Source of the DNA: Terricaulis silvestris
Lineage (GTDB): Bacteria; Pseudomonadota; Alphaproteobacteria; Caulobacterales; Aquidulcibacteraceae
Assembly (NCBI RefSeq): GCF_009792355.1
Contig: NZ_CP047045.1
Coordinates: 3,684,501 to 3,748,500, forward strand
Direction: 5' to 3'
DNA length: 64,000 nt
The translations under genes and the position numbers were made by a program. The number at the start of each line of letters is the position of its first letter. Within the stretch, counting starts at the first letter, position 1. Below the pieces are notes generated by a model. The model did no database searches. It was not told the DNA's origin and saw only the letters and a program-made list of their open reading frames with translations. Below, in pieces: positions 27,023-33,540 of this stretch.

Positions 27023-28093
27023 ATGCCAAATCCTGATCGAATTGAGTTGGTCCGGCGGCGGCTTGGACTGACTAAGAGCGGACTCGCTGATCGGCTAAAG
27101 ATCGATCGCAAAGTTCTGCAACGTTTCGAAAGTGGCGAGTTCGGATTTCCTGATCCGAGCCTAGATGCGCTGTGTCGAGAAACCGGGTACCCGCGCGCCT
27201 TCTTTGAAAAAGGCACGTTCGAATTTCCTAGCGCACACGGCGTGAGCTTCCGTTCGCTACGCTCTTTGACTGCGGGCACCCGCGACGCTGCATTGGCAGC
27301 GGGAGCGCTGGCGTTTGAGTTCGATGACTGGATTGCAGCGCGCTACGCATTGCCAGCGCATCAAATCCCCCAGATCGAACAACAGTCACCCGAGCAAGCG
27401 GCGGCGTTTGTCCGCGCCAAGTGGGGCATAGGCGAGCGCCCCATCGGCAACATGCTGAACCTTTTGGAGTCTAAAGGCGTTCGCGTGTTCTCTCTCGCGG
27501 AGGAGACGCGCCATTTGGATGCGTACTCATTCTGGCGCGATGACAAACAGCCTTATGTGTTTCTCAACACCCTAAAGACGGCTGAGCGCACTCGCTTTGA
27601 TGCCGCGCATGAGCTTGGGCATTTGGTGATGCACCGGCATTCGGGCTCGACGAATCCTAGCGCTGAGAATGAGGCCAATGCGTTCGCATCGGCGTTTCTA
27701 ATGCCGCCAGCCGATCTGCTCGCTGAGATTCCTCGTGTTCGTTCGCTAGAACAAATCATCGAGAAGAAAACTCGCTGGGGCGTGTCTGCTTCTGCGCTCT
27801 GCTACGCGCTGAACAAGCATGAGCGAATGACCGAATGGAATTACCGAGGCTACAATGTCTCGCTCGCGCAAATGAAGAGCGAGCCGAATGCGTTGCCGCG
27901 CGAGACCTCACAAATTTGGACGAAAATTCTTACTGACCTTTGGCGGCAAGGCATCCCGCTGTCGCGCGTATCTGACGAGCTTTTGATTCCTGAGTGGGAA
28001 TTGAACGCGCTCCTCTTCGGTATCGCCTCCACGCAGGCCCCCGGCGCACCGCCGCCTGCCGCCGCGCCACTCCGATTGGTCGGAGATGCTTGA
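27023..28093 (+). CDS. XRE regulator fused to ImmA/IrrE zinc metallopeptidase
   Basis: 356 aa. An N-terminal HTH_XRE domain (about 5-60) is followed by a linker and an ImmA/IrrE (peptidase_M78) domain. The zinc site is intact: HELGH at 196-200 and a downstream glutamate (E217) in ENEANAFASAFLMP. Relatives act as proteolytic switches: ImmA cleaves the repressor of ICEBs1 and IrrE cleaves DdrO; fused forms can also be toxin-antitoxin partners. Here it could control the element's own genes through the palindrome at 26337-26378. A proline/alanine-rich tail ends the protein. The stop lies just before the transposase gene. Confidence 0.9.
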   Translation: MPNPDRIELVRRRLGLTKSGLADRLKIDRKVLQRFESGEFGFPDPSLDALCRETGYPRAFFEKGTFEFPSAHGVSFRSLRSLTAGTRDAALAAGALAFEFDDWIAARYALPAHQIPQIEQQSPEQAAAFVRAKWGIGERPIGNMLNLLESKGVRVFSLAEETRHLDAYSFWRDDKQPYVFLNTLKTAERTRFDAAHELGHLVMHRHSGSTNPSAENEANAFASAFLMPPADLLAEIPRVRSLEQIIEKKTRWGVSASALCYALNKHERMTEWNYRGYNVSLAQMKSEPNALPRETSQIWTKILTDLWRQGIPLSRVSDELLIPEWELNALLFGIASTQAPGAPPPAAAPLRLVGDA

Positions 28094-28096
28094 CGC

Positions 28097-28115
28097 TAAG
28101 CATAAAGTTCAGTAT
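28097..28115 (+). repeat. Internal copy of the right subterminal sequence, before the transposase gene
   Basis: TAAGCATAAAGTTCAGTAT matches 17 of 19 bases, in direct orientation, with 30119-30137 just inside the right end. It sits between the XRE-ImmA stop and the transposase start. It could be a transposase-binding site used for autoregulation, or a relic of an older element end. Confidence 0.55.
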
Positions 28116-28124
28116 AACCGGGGA

Positions 28125-29030
28125 ATGGCAAACGTGCTGCCCCTCGCGAAACGCGTTCAAATCCTGAACCTGCTCAACGAGGGCATGTCGATGCGGGCGA
28201 TCTCCCGCGTCGCTGACGTGAGCATCAACACGGTCTCCAAGCTCTTGGTGGACGCGGGCGAAACCTGCCTCGATCTGCACGACCAGCTCGTCACGCACGT
28301 TCAAGCGAAGAACCTGCAAGCCGACGAGATTTGGTCATTCTGCTACGCCAAGCAAAAGAACGTCCCCGACGCCAAGGCCGCTCCTGAGGGCGCCGGCGAC
28401 GTGTGGACGTGGACTTGCTTGGACAGCGACTCCAAGCTGATCGTCTCCTACCTGGCCTCAGGACGCACGCAGAGCGCCGCCATTCACTTCATGAAGGACG
28501 TGGCGAGCCGCATCACGGGGCGCGTGCAACTCACCACGGACGGCCACAACAGCTACCCTTACGCGGTGCATGTCGCGTTCGGTAAGAACGTGGACTTCGC
28601 TCAGCTTGTGAAAACCTACGGCGCGGAAGGCGGCTCTGGCCCCGAGCGCAAGTACTCTCCCCCGGTTTGCACCGGCGCGCACAAGGTTGTGCGCCAAGGC
28701 AACCCGGATCAATCGAAGATCTCAACGTCGCACGTTGAGCGCGCCAATCTCACCATGCGCATGGGAATGCGCCGCTTTACGCGCCTGACCAACGCGCATT
28801 CCAAGAAGTACGCGAACCACCTCTACGCGCTGGCGCTTTTCTTCATGCACTACAATTTCGTGCGCCAGCACAAGGCGCACAAACTCTCGCCCGCGATGGC
28901 GGCCGGGATTACCGATCGGCTTTGGTCTATGGAAGATATTGCAGAGCGGATTGAAACGCGCGTGAACCAGCCGAAGGCACGCGGCCCCTATAAGGTCCGC
29001 AAGCCCCGTTCCGAGGATGATGCGCGATAA
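28125..29030 (+). CDS. IS1-type DDE transposase
   Basis: 301 aa from ATG 28125; an ATG at 28086 would add 13 residues, but MANVLPLAKRVQIL is the usual family start. An N-terminal HTH (about 10-42, MRAISRVADVSINTVSKLL) is followed by the catalytic domain with D67 in ADEIW, D139 in TTDGH and E205 in HVERAN, a complete DDE triad. The MRRFTRLTNAHSKK and HYNFVRQHK segments match transposases annotated as IS1 family in alphaproteobacteria. No frameshift is needed, unlike classical IS1 InsA-InsB. It presumably acts on the 19-bp ends at 25688 and 30155. Confidence 0.92.
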   Translation: MANVLPLAKRVQILNLLNEGMSMRAISRVADVSINTVSKLLVDAGETCLDLHDQLVTHVQAKNLQADEIWSFCYAKQKNVPDAKAAPEGAGDVWTWTCLDSDSKLIVSYLASGRTQSAAIHFMKDVASRITGRVQLTTDGHNSYPYAVHVAFGKNVDFAQLVKTYGAEGGSGPERKYSPPVCTGAHKVVRQGNPDQSKISTSHVERANLTMRMGMRRFTRLTNAHSKKYANHLYALALFFMHYNFVRQHKAHKLSPAMAAGITDRLWSMEDIAERIETRVNQPKARGPYKVRKPRSEDDAR

Positions 29031-29058
29031 TCGCCTTTTGCATTCTGCGGAGGCGATA

Positions 29059-29238
29059 ATGCGACTAGTGCGACACGGCGACTTCATCGCCGTTGAACCC
29101 GACACCGACAGCGACGCTCGTATTCTAGACGCCGCTATTCTCGGCGGGGCCATTACCCTTCAGCCGGCCCCAGCTTCTCAACTAGCCACTCATTCACCGG
29201 CGGGAAGCCCCAACCACTCATCGGACGCGCAAGCGTAA
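29059..29238 (+). CDS. Transposon cargo: small hypothetical protein
   Basis: 59 aa, MRLVRHGDFIAVEPDTDSDARILD..., family unknown. The main support is a perfect GGAGG ribosome site 5 nt before the ATG. Its last 86 nt overlap, on the opposite strand, the 3' end of the Cas2-like gene, and the C-terminal part (QPAPASQLATHSPAGSPN) has low complexity, so the true gene might be shorter or non-functional. It is 28 nt downstream of the transposase gene. Confidence 0.45.
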   Translation: MRLVRHGDFIAVEPDTDSDARILDAAILGGAITLQPAPASQLATHSPAGSPNHSSDAQA

Positions 29239-29446
29239 TCACGTAGAGCGTGTCGTTGTCGTCGAGATACTGGCGAAGCGCTTGCTTGATGGCGGACGCT
29301 GAACTCTGCGTCTGAATCGCATACGCGGACTCAGAGAGCTTCGCCCATGCCCACGTCTTTTTAATGTGGGCGAGAAGCTTGTTGCGGTCATTCAACCAAC
29401 CGCGACGCTCCTTGTTCATATCGTAGGCAACTAATCGTACTGACAT
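29153..29446 (-). CDS. Transposon cargo: Cas2-like / SinR-family small protein
   Basis: 97 aa from ATG 29446, with GGAG 8 nt upstream. The pattern is a first strand SVRLVAYDMN, a helix with KLLAHIKKTWAWAKLSESAYAIQT, and a later strand DTLYVITLARPMSGWGF. This is the ferredoxin-like layout of Cas2 and VapD relatives annotated as SinR-family protein (not the Bacillus SinR regulator). There is no cas1 or CRISPR array nearby. Related proteins are orphan, and an RNase or nucleic-acid role is only inferred. It is the only gene on the minus strand of the transposon. Confidence 0.7.
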   Translation of the reverse strand: MSVRLVAYDMNKERRGWLNDRNKLLAHIKKTWAWAKLSESAYAIQTQSSASAIKQALRQYLDDNDTLYVITLARPMSGWGFPPVNEWLVEKLGPAEG

Positions 29447-29564
29447 TGTTAGCTCCAATCGGAGCCCACTTGACGGCTTTGCCAAACCCTTTGTTAACTC
29501 TCAGGACATAGCTTCGCCGTGTCTCGCCGTGGGCATTTTGCGCGAGACTGGTTCACTCGATTTG

Positions 29565-29592
29565 CCCTCTGCGAGTTCGCACCTCGCAGGGG
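29565..29592. repeat. Inverted repeat in transposon cargo
   Basis: CTGCGAG and CTCGCAG form 7-bp arms around a 7-nt loop, with CCC/GGG outside one mismatch. It lies in the 255-bp spacer between two divergent cargo genes. It could be an operator or a hairpin; no T-run follows. Confidence 0.35.
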
Positions 29593-29701
29593 GATCGAGC
29601 TTCCCGTCTTCATCATCATGGATGACCGGTTAATCCGGGGTTGAAGCTGTCCCGCTTCGGCACAACTTTCTCCGCGCATGGGGTCGTCTGGGGAGACGAC
29701 C

Positions 29702-29884
29702 ATGGAAGAAGAACCGGAGCAGCCTTCGCTCTTTCCGCCGAACGACCGGTTGAAAGACTTGTTTCAACCGAACCCGCACCCGCCAGGGACAGTGATCAAA
29801 CGCGAGCCGATCAAGAAGCGCCGGCGCCGCAAGGGTCCGCAGAATGACAGCGGCTGGCCGGATGATACAAAGGCCGATGCCTGA
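29702..29884 (+). CDS. Transposon cargo: small charged protein
   Basis: 60 aa, family unknown. An acidic, proline-rich N-terminus (MEEEPEQPSLFPPNDRLKDLF) is followed by a very basic stretch (KREPIKKRRRRKG) and an acidic end. Likely soluble; the basic run could contact nucleic acid. GGGGAG lies 6 nt before the ATG. Its last 8 nt overlap the start of the next small gene. Confidence 0.6.
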   Translation: MEEEPEQPSLFPPNDRLKDLFQPNPHPPGTVIKREPIKKRRRRKGPQNDSGWPDDTKADA

Positions 29885-30017
29885 GTATTGGCCCCCTCCA
29901 GAAGAGCACGAGCGCGAGCGCCGGCGCCTAGATGCGATCCGGCCTTGGCATCAAGCTGTGGCGGCTGGGCTGGCGCTCATGTTGATCGCGGCGGTTGTGA
30001 TCGCAGTTCGGGGATAA
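29877..30017 (+). CDS. Transposon cargo: 46-aa single-span membrane peptide
   Basis: Very small gene starting ATG 29877 inside the end of the preceding gene (8-nt overlap) and ending TAA 30017. The N-terminus is charged and proline-rich (MPEYWPPPEEHERERRRLDA). It is followed by one hydrophobic segment (AVAAGLALMLIAAVVIAV) and a short RG tail, giving a clear N-in/C-out type membrane span. Overlap with a well-placed upstream gene and the clean hydrophobic helix support reality. Small toxins and holin-like peptides look like this, but so do many harmless ones. Confidence 0.5.
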   Translation: MPEYWPPPEEHERERRRLDAIRPWHQAVAAGLALMLIAAVVIAVRG

Positions 30018-30054
30018 CGCGGAACAAAGCGAGCAATATCAACGCACTATAAAC

Positions 30055-30063
30055 TGTGGATAA
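30055..30063 (-). promoter_or_regulatory. Perfect DnaA box inside the transposon right arm
   Basis: TGTGGATAA is the exact complement of the DnaA-box consensus TTATCCACA. It lies 92 nt inside the right end, in the 119-nt noncoding stretch before the terminal repeat. Some transposons carry DnaA boxes near an end (Tn5 outside end), but function here is untested. Confidence 0.4.
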
Positions 30064-30136
30064 CTCTGTGGGCGGCGCAAACGCCGAAAAGCGCTGCAAT
30101 AACAGCGCCGTAAGCCCATAAGCATAAGTTTCAGTA

Positions 30137-30155
30137 TTCAAACTGAGACAGTACC
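30137..30155 (-). repeat. Right terminal inverted repeat of the transposon
   Basis: The complement reads GGTACTGTCTCAGTTTGAA, identical to the left end. It is followed directly by CGGGTCTC, the second copy of the 8-bp target duplication. Confidence 0.95.
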
Positions 30156-30238
30156 CGGGTCTCAGATCGTACACATGAAGAACAAACGCGCAACAAAAAT
30201 CGAACGCTTTGCGCGCGGTCGGTGCGATAGGCGGTGAG

Positions 30239-30261
30239 GTTACCCCCAGGTTGGGAGTAAC
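30239..30261 (-). terminator. Hairpin downstream of the BON lipoprotein gene
   Basis: 10-nt arms (30239-30248 and 30252-30261) around a 3-nt loop, fully paired in the minus-strand transcript when one G-U is allowed. It lies 30 nt after the BON stop. No U-run follows, so it is a transcript-end stabiliser or a weak terminator. Confidence 0.4.
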
Positions 30262-30291
30262 GCTACGGGTCGCCGGGTCCTGGAGAGAATT

Positions 30292-30996
30292 TTAGTAAGC
30301 GCCGTCCTGCGCGCCGTCGGCCTGCTCTTGCACCGGTGCGCCGCGATAATCCGGCGTGGCAGGGCCGCGATACTCAGGCGCCGCTGGGCCGGTGTTGGCC
30401 TGCGCGTAGTACGGCGTCGGCGGCGTGCGCACTTGCATGAAGGAGACGACGCGACGAACGCCGCCAACAACGCTCGCGATCTCGGCGGCGCGTTGCAGTT
30501 CGTGTTCGCTGCGTGCGGTGCCCATCAAGTACACGTTGCCCTGAAACGTCTCAATGTTGACGTTGATCGCGCGCACGGAGGGGCTCGCGGTCAAACGCGT
30601 GCGGATTTGCGCGGTGATCAGTTCATCCTGCGCGTTGCGCACGAGGCTCGAGTGCGGGCCGACGAAAATTTCGTTGTAGAAATTGTCGATGGTGCCAGCG
30701 CTGCGAGCGATGGTCTCGGCGGCTTGCTTGTGTTCTTCGGTCGGCACCGCGCCAGAGAGCAGCAGATTGCCGCCGGCGACTTCGACATCGACTTCCTGGA
30801 ACGCCCCACTATCGGCAGCCATCAGGCGCATTTTCACTTGGTTGGACGCGGCGGCGTCATCAATGCCTTCGCCAATGGTGCGGTCCTGCACCGCATAGAC
30901 GCCGACGCCGGCTACGGCGCCAAGCGCGGCTGTCATGCATCCGCTGACGGACCCACATGCGGCCATGGCCGCGAGAGTGATAAAAGCTGTACGCAT
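30292..30996 (-). CDS. BON-domain lipoprotein (OsmY/DolP-like)
   Basis: 234 aa. A signal peptide with lipobox VSGC predicts a lipoprotein with C20 as the acylated residue. Two BON domains follow (about 45-115 and 120-190, containing VEVAGGNLLLSGAVPTEEHKQAAE and VNIETFQGNVYLMGTARSEHELQRA), the arrangement of DolP/YraP, which supports outer-membrane integrity. The tail is rich in Pro, Tyr and Gly. It follows yraN by 42 nt; yraN and dolP are also neighbours in E. coli, which supports the call. The ATG at 30996 is the likely start. Confidence 0.85.
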   Translation of the reverse strand: MRTAFITLAAMAACGSVSGCMTAALGAVAGVGVYAVQDRTIGEGIDDAAASNQVKMRLMAADSGAFQEVDVEVAGGNLLLSGAVPTEEHKQAAETIARSAGTIDNFYNEIFVGPHSSLVRNAQDELITAQIRTRLTASPSVRAINVNIETFQGNVYLMGTARSEHELQRAAEIASVVGGVRRVVSFMQVRTPPTPYYAQANTGPAAPEYRGPATPDYRGAPVQEQADGAQDGAY

Positions 30997-31038
30997 TTGG
31001 CACACTGTGCACACGGGTTGTTTCGGGACGTTTAATTT

Positions 31039-31404
31039 TCAGCCGACGCGGCGCTCATCGAACCACGCGCCGCGTTCATGTCTCGGCAACAGACCTGAAC
31101 CAATCACTACCAAATCAAAGCGTATCGGCGCTGCGGTGAGCCGCCAGCGGCCTGCTAGTGTTTGCGCGGCGCGGACAATGCGCTGCTGGCTCATTGGCGT
31201 GACGGCATACGCGCCAGCGTCGTAGGTATTGCGCGCTTTCACCTCGATGATGACGAGAACGCCGTTTTTCCAAGCTGCGAGGTCGATTTCGCCGTAGGGC
31301 GTGCGCAGGCGATGGCCGAGAATGCGATAGCCCTTGCAGGTCAGGAACAGCATCGCCGCCCATTCGGCCACGCGACCGCGCTGCTCGGCCTTGGCGCGGC
31401 TCAC
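31039..31404 (-). CDS. yraN: YraN family (UPF0102) nuclease-like protein
   Basis: 121 aa, restriction-endonuclease-like fold. The candidate catalytic residues are visible: E39 and D41 in GEIDL, E54 and K56 in IEVKAR. The family is near-universal in bacteria but its function is poorly known. It starts with GTG at 31404, overlapping the rsmI stop as GTGA. The rsmI-yraN-dolP order is conserved in proteobacteria. Confidence 0.9.
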   Translation of the reverse strand: MSRAKAEQRGRVAEWAAMLFLTCKGYRILGHRLRTPYGEIDLAAWKNGVLVIIEVKARNTYDAGAYAVTPMSQQRIVRAAQTLAGRWRLTAAPIRFDLVVIGSGLLPRHERGAWFDERRVG

Positions 31405-32300
31405 GCGCGGCCCTTCAGTTCAAGCGCGCGCGCATAGGCGCGCTTGCGCGGCACGCCGAGATCGCGCGCCGCTTCGCTGGCGGCGTCCTTCACGCCACGC
31501 GGCAGCGCCTTGAGCAAGAAAGCGTCGAGCGCCTCGTCACTCACCTCGCCTTTCGGCGGTGGCGGGCCGACGAGCACGACAATCTCCCCTTTCGGCGCGC
31601 CGGCGTCGGCGTAGTGCGCGGCCAGCGCGTCGAGCGTACCGCGCCGCGTTTCCTCGAACATCTTGGTGAGTTCGCGTGCGACGGCGGCGCTGCGGGCGCC
31701 CAGCATTTCGGCCATGTCCGCGAGCGAGTCCGCCAAGCGCGGTCCTGACTCGTAGAAGATCAATGTGGCTTCGACATCGGTGAGTTCAGCCAATTCAGAG
31801 CGGCGCGCCCCCTGCTTGGACGAGAGAAAGCCAGCAAACAGGAAGCGGTCGCTTGGCAGACCCGATGTCACTAGGCCAGCCAGCAAAGCCGAGGCGCCCG
31901 GAATTGGAAACACGCGATGGCCCGCCTCGATCACCGCGCGCGCCAGTTTGAAGCCTGGGTCGGAAACGAGCGGCGTACCCGCGTCGGAAGTCAGCGCAAC
32001 GCTCTCGCCGGCGCTGAGAGCGTTGAGAATGTCTTCACGAGCGGCTTCGGCGTTGTGCTCGTGATAGGCCGCCAAGCGCGGTTTGAGGCCATACGTGTCC
32101 AGCAGCTTCCGTGCGACGCGGGTGTCCTCGGCATAGACGCGTGTCGCGGCGGCCAAAATGTCCAGCGCGCGCAAGGTGATGTCGCGCAAGTTCCCAATCG
32201 GCGTCGCCACCACATAAAGGCCCGGTTCGAGCGGTTGAACGCTTTGGCGGGCGCCGGTACCGTCGCGCGCGAAATCTCGGGGTTGTTGAGGGTCATCCAT
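31401..32300 (-). CDS. rsmI: 16S rRNA C1402 2'-O-methyltransferase
   Basis: 299-aa SAM-dependent enzyme that 2'-O-methylates C1402 in the decoding centre of 16S rRNA. The tetrapyrrole-methylase fold is shown by LYVVATPIGNLRDITLRA near the N-terminus, YAEDTRVARKLLDTYG and LTSDAGTPLVSDPG. The frame is open to 32501, but that part reads as the antisense of the divergent lipoprotein gene. ATG 32300 gives the family length. The start codon overlaps the divergent start codon at 32299 within CCATGG. Confidence 0.94.
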   Translation of the reverse strand: MDDPQQPRDFARDGTGARQSVQPLEPGLYVVATPIGNLRDITLRALDILAAATRVYAEDTRVARKLLDTYGLKPRLAAYHEHNAEAAREDILNALSAGESVALTSDAGTPLVSDPGFKLARAVIEAGHRVFPIPGASALLAGLVTSGLPSDRFLFAGFLSSKQGARRSELAELTDVEATLIFYESGPRLADSLADMAEMLGARSAAVARELTKMFEETRRGTLDALAAHYADAGAPKGEIVVLVGPPPPKGEVSDEALDAFLLKALPRGVKDAASEAARDLGVPRKRAYARALELKGRA

Positions 32301-33540
32301 GGCGATTGCCAAATCATCGGCGCGGACGCGCGTCGCGCCAAGCCTGAAGACGACTGTTGCGGTCAGCTTTGCCGCGCTTATGGCCGCGTGCGCAACCGCG
32401 CCAAGCCCTGGACCTGGTCCAAGCACCGGGCCAGGGCCGGTCACGACGCCGCCGCCGGACTCGATCGTCCAGTCGCGCGACGGGGTGACACCGCCCTTCA
32501 TGCGCGGCCGCCAGATCGTGCGCGTCGGCCTACTTCTGCCGTTCTCGATCCGCCCGCAGGACGCCGCGGCGCTCTATAATGCTGCCGAGCTCGCGCTATT
32601 CGACCACGGCAACCAGAACACGCTGCTGATCCCGCGCGACGCCGGATCGGACGAAGCCTCCGCCAACGCTGCCGCACGCGCGCTGCTGAACGACGGCGCC
32701 GACATCATCATTGGCCCGGTGCTGCGCGAAGGCGTGGCCGGCGCCGCGAACGCCGCGCGCTCACAGAATGTGCCGGTCATTGGCTTCTCCTCGGACCGCA
32801 CGGTGGGCGGCAACGGCGCCTACCTCTTGAGCTTCCAGCTCGAAGACGAGATCACGCGTATCGTTGCCTACGCAGCGGCGCAGAACATCCGCTCCATCGC
32901 TCTGCTGGCGCCGTCGAACGAATATGGGCGTCGCGTCGAGAGCGCGTTGCGCGCGGAAGCACAGGCGCGCGGCGTCACCATCGTGCAAGCGCAGCTTTAT
33001 AATCGCACCGATGCAGACGCGTCCGCGGCAGCGACCGCTTTGGCCGGTGCGATCCAAGGCTCGCCCGTGCAAGGCATTCTGATCGCCGAAAGCGGCACGC
33101 CGCTGCGTGCGATCGGCGCCGCGCTTGTGCGTGGCGGCGTCGATCAACGGCGCATTCGCTTCATGGGCACCAGCGTTTGGGCCGCGGACGCGCAACGCGA
33201 GCCGACCTTGGCGGGCGGCTGGTACGTCGCACCGGATCCGACTGCGCGCACCGATTTCGAGAGCCGCTACCAAGCGGCCTTCGGCGTCGCGCCGACGCGA
33301 CTTTCGAGCTTGGGCTATGACGCCGTGGCGTTGGCCGCCCTGCTCTCGCGCGATCGCGGCGCGCAAGGCTTCGGCCGCGCGGCTATCGAGAACAGCGAAG
33401 GCTTCGCCGGGTCGGATGGGCTTTTCCGGTTTGGATCGAACGGCGCGATTCAGCGCGGACTTGCGATCATCGAAGTGCGGCCGACGGAAGTCACCGTACT
33501 CGACGCTGCGCCGCGTCGCTTCCCCGCCAGCGGCACCTAA
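32299..33540 (+). CDS. Penicillin-binding protein activator lipoprotein (LpoA-like)
   Basis: 413 aa. Signal peptide with lipobox LMAAC, C31 as the lipidated residue, then a proline/glycine-rich linker and a type-1 periplasmic-binding-protein fold (about 70-400, VGLLLPFS, IIIGPVLREGV, IALLAPSNEYGRR). This matches the C-terminal half of LpoA, which activates PBP1a from the outer membrane; shorter versions like this are usual in alphaproteobacteria. Divergent from rsmI, as in many proteobacteria. The stop shares CTAA with convergent hemW. Confidence 0.87.
   Translation: MAIAKSSARTRVAPSLKTTVAVSFAALMAACATAPSPGPGPSTGPGPVTTPPPDSIVQSRDGVTPPFMRGRQIVRVGLLLPFSIRPQDAAALYNAAELALFDHGNQNTLLIPRDAGSDEASANAAARALLNDGADIIIGPVLREGVAGAANAARSQNVPVIGFSSDRTVGGNGAYLLSFQLEDEITRIVAYAAAQNIRSIALLAPSNEYGRRVESALRAEAQARGVTIVQAQLYNRTDADASAAATALAGAIQGSPVQGILIAESGTPLRAIGAALVRGGVDQRRIRFMGTSVWAADAQREPTLAGGWYVAPDPTARTDFESRYQAAFGVAPTRLSSLGYDAVALAALLSRDRGAQGFGRAAIENSEGFAGSDGLFRFGSNGAIQRGLAIIEVRPTEVTVLDAAPRRFPASGT

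Larger units (their letters stand above)
25688..30155. mobile_element. Cargo-carrying IS1-type transposon, 4,468 bp, with intact ends
   Basis: Both ends carry the perfect 19-bp inverted repeat GGTACTGTCTCAGTTTGAA. They are flanked by an identical 8-bp direct repeat CGGGTCTC (25680-25687 and 30156-30163), the signature of a target duplication. Inside is a DDE transposase of the IS1-like kind and seven to eight cargo genes. By eye the cargo is less GC-rich than the flanks. Terminal GG and an 8-bp duplication fit the IS1 group (IS1 usually gives 8-9 bp), though IS1595-type elements also give 8 bp. The perfect repeats and duplication suggest recent arrival and possible mobility. Confidence 0.92.

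Noticed and set aside
29153-29446. CRISPR-Cas system suggested by the Cas2-like protein
   Set aside because: No repeat-spacer array, cas1 or effector gene is present in the window.
29494-29703. Minus-strand 69-codon frame in the transposon spacer
   Set aside because: No ribosome site, overlaps an inverted repeat and the upstream region of a better-supported gene.
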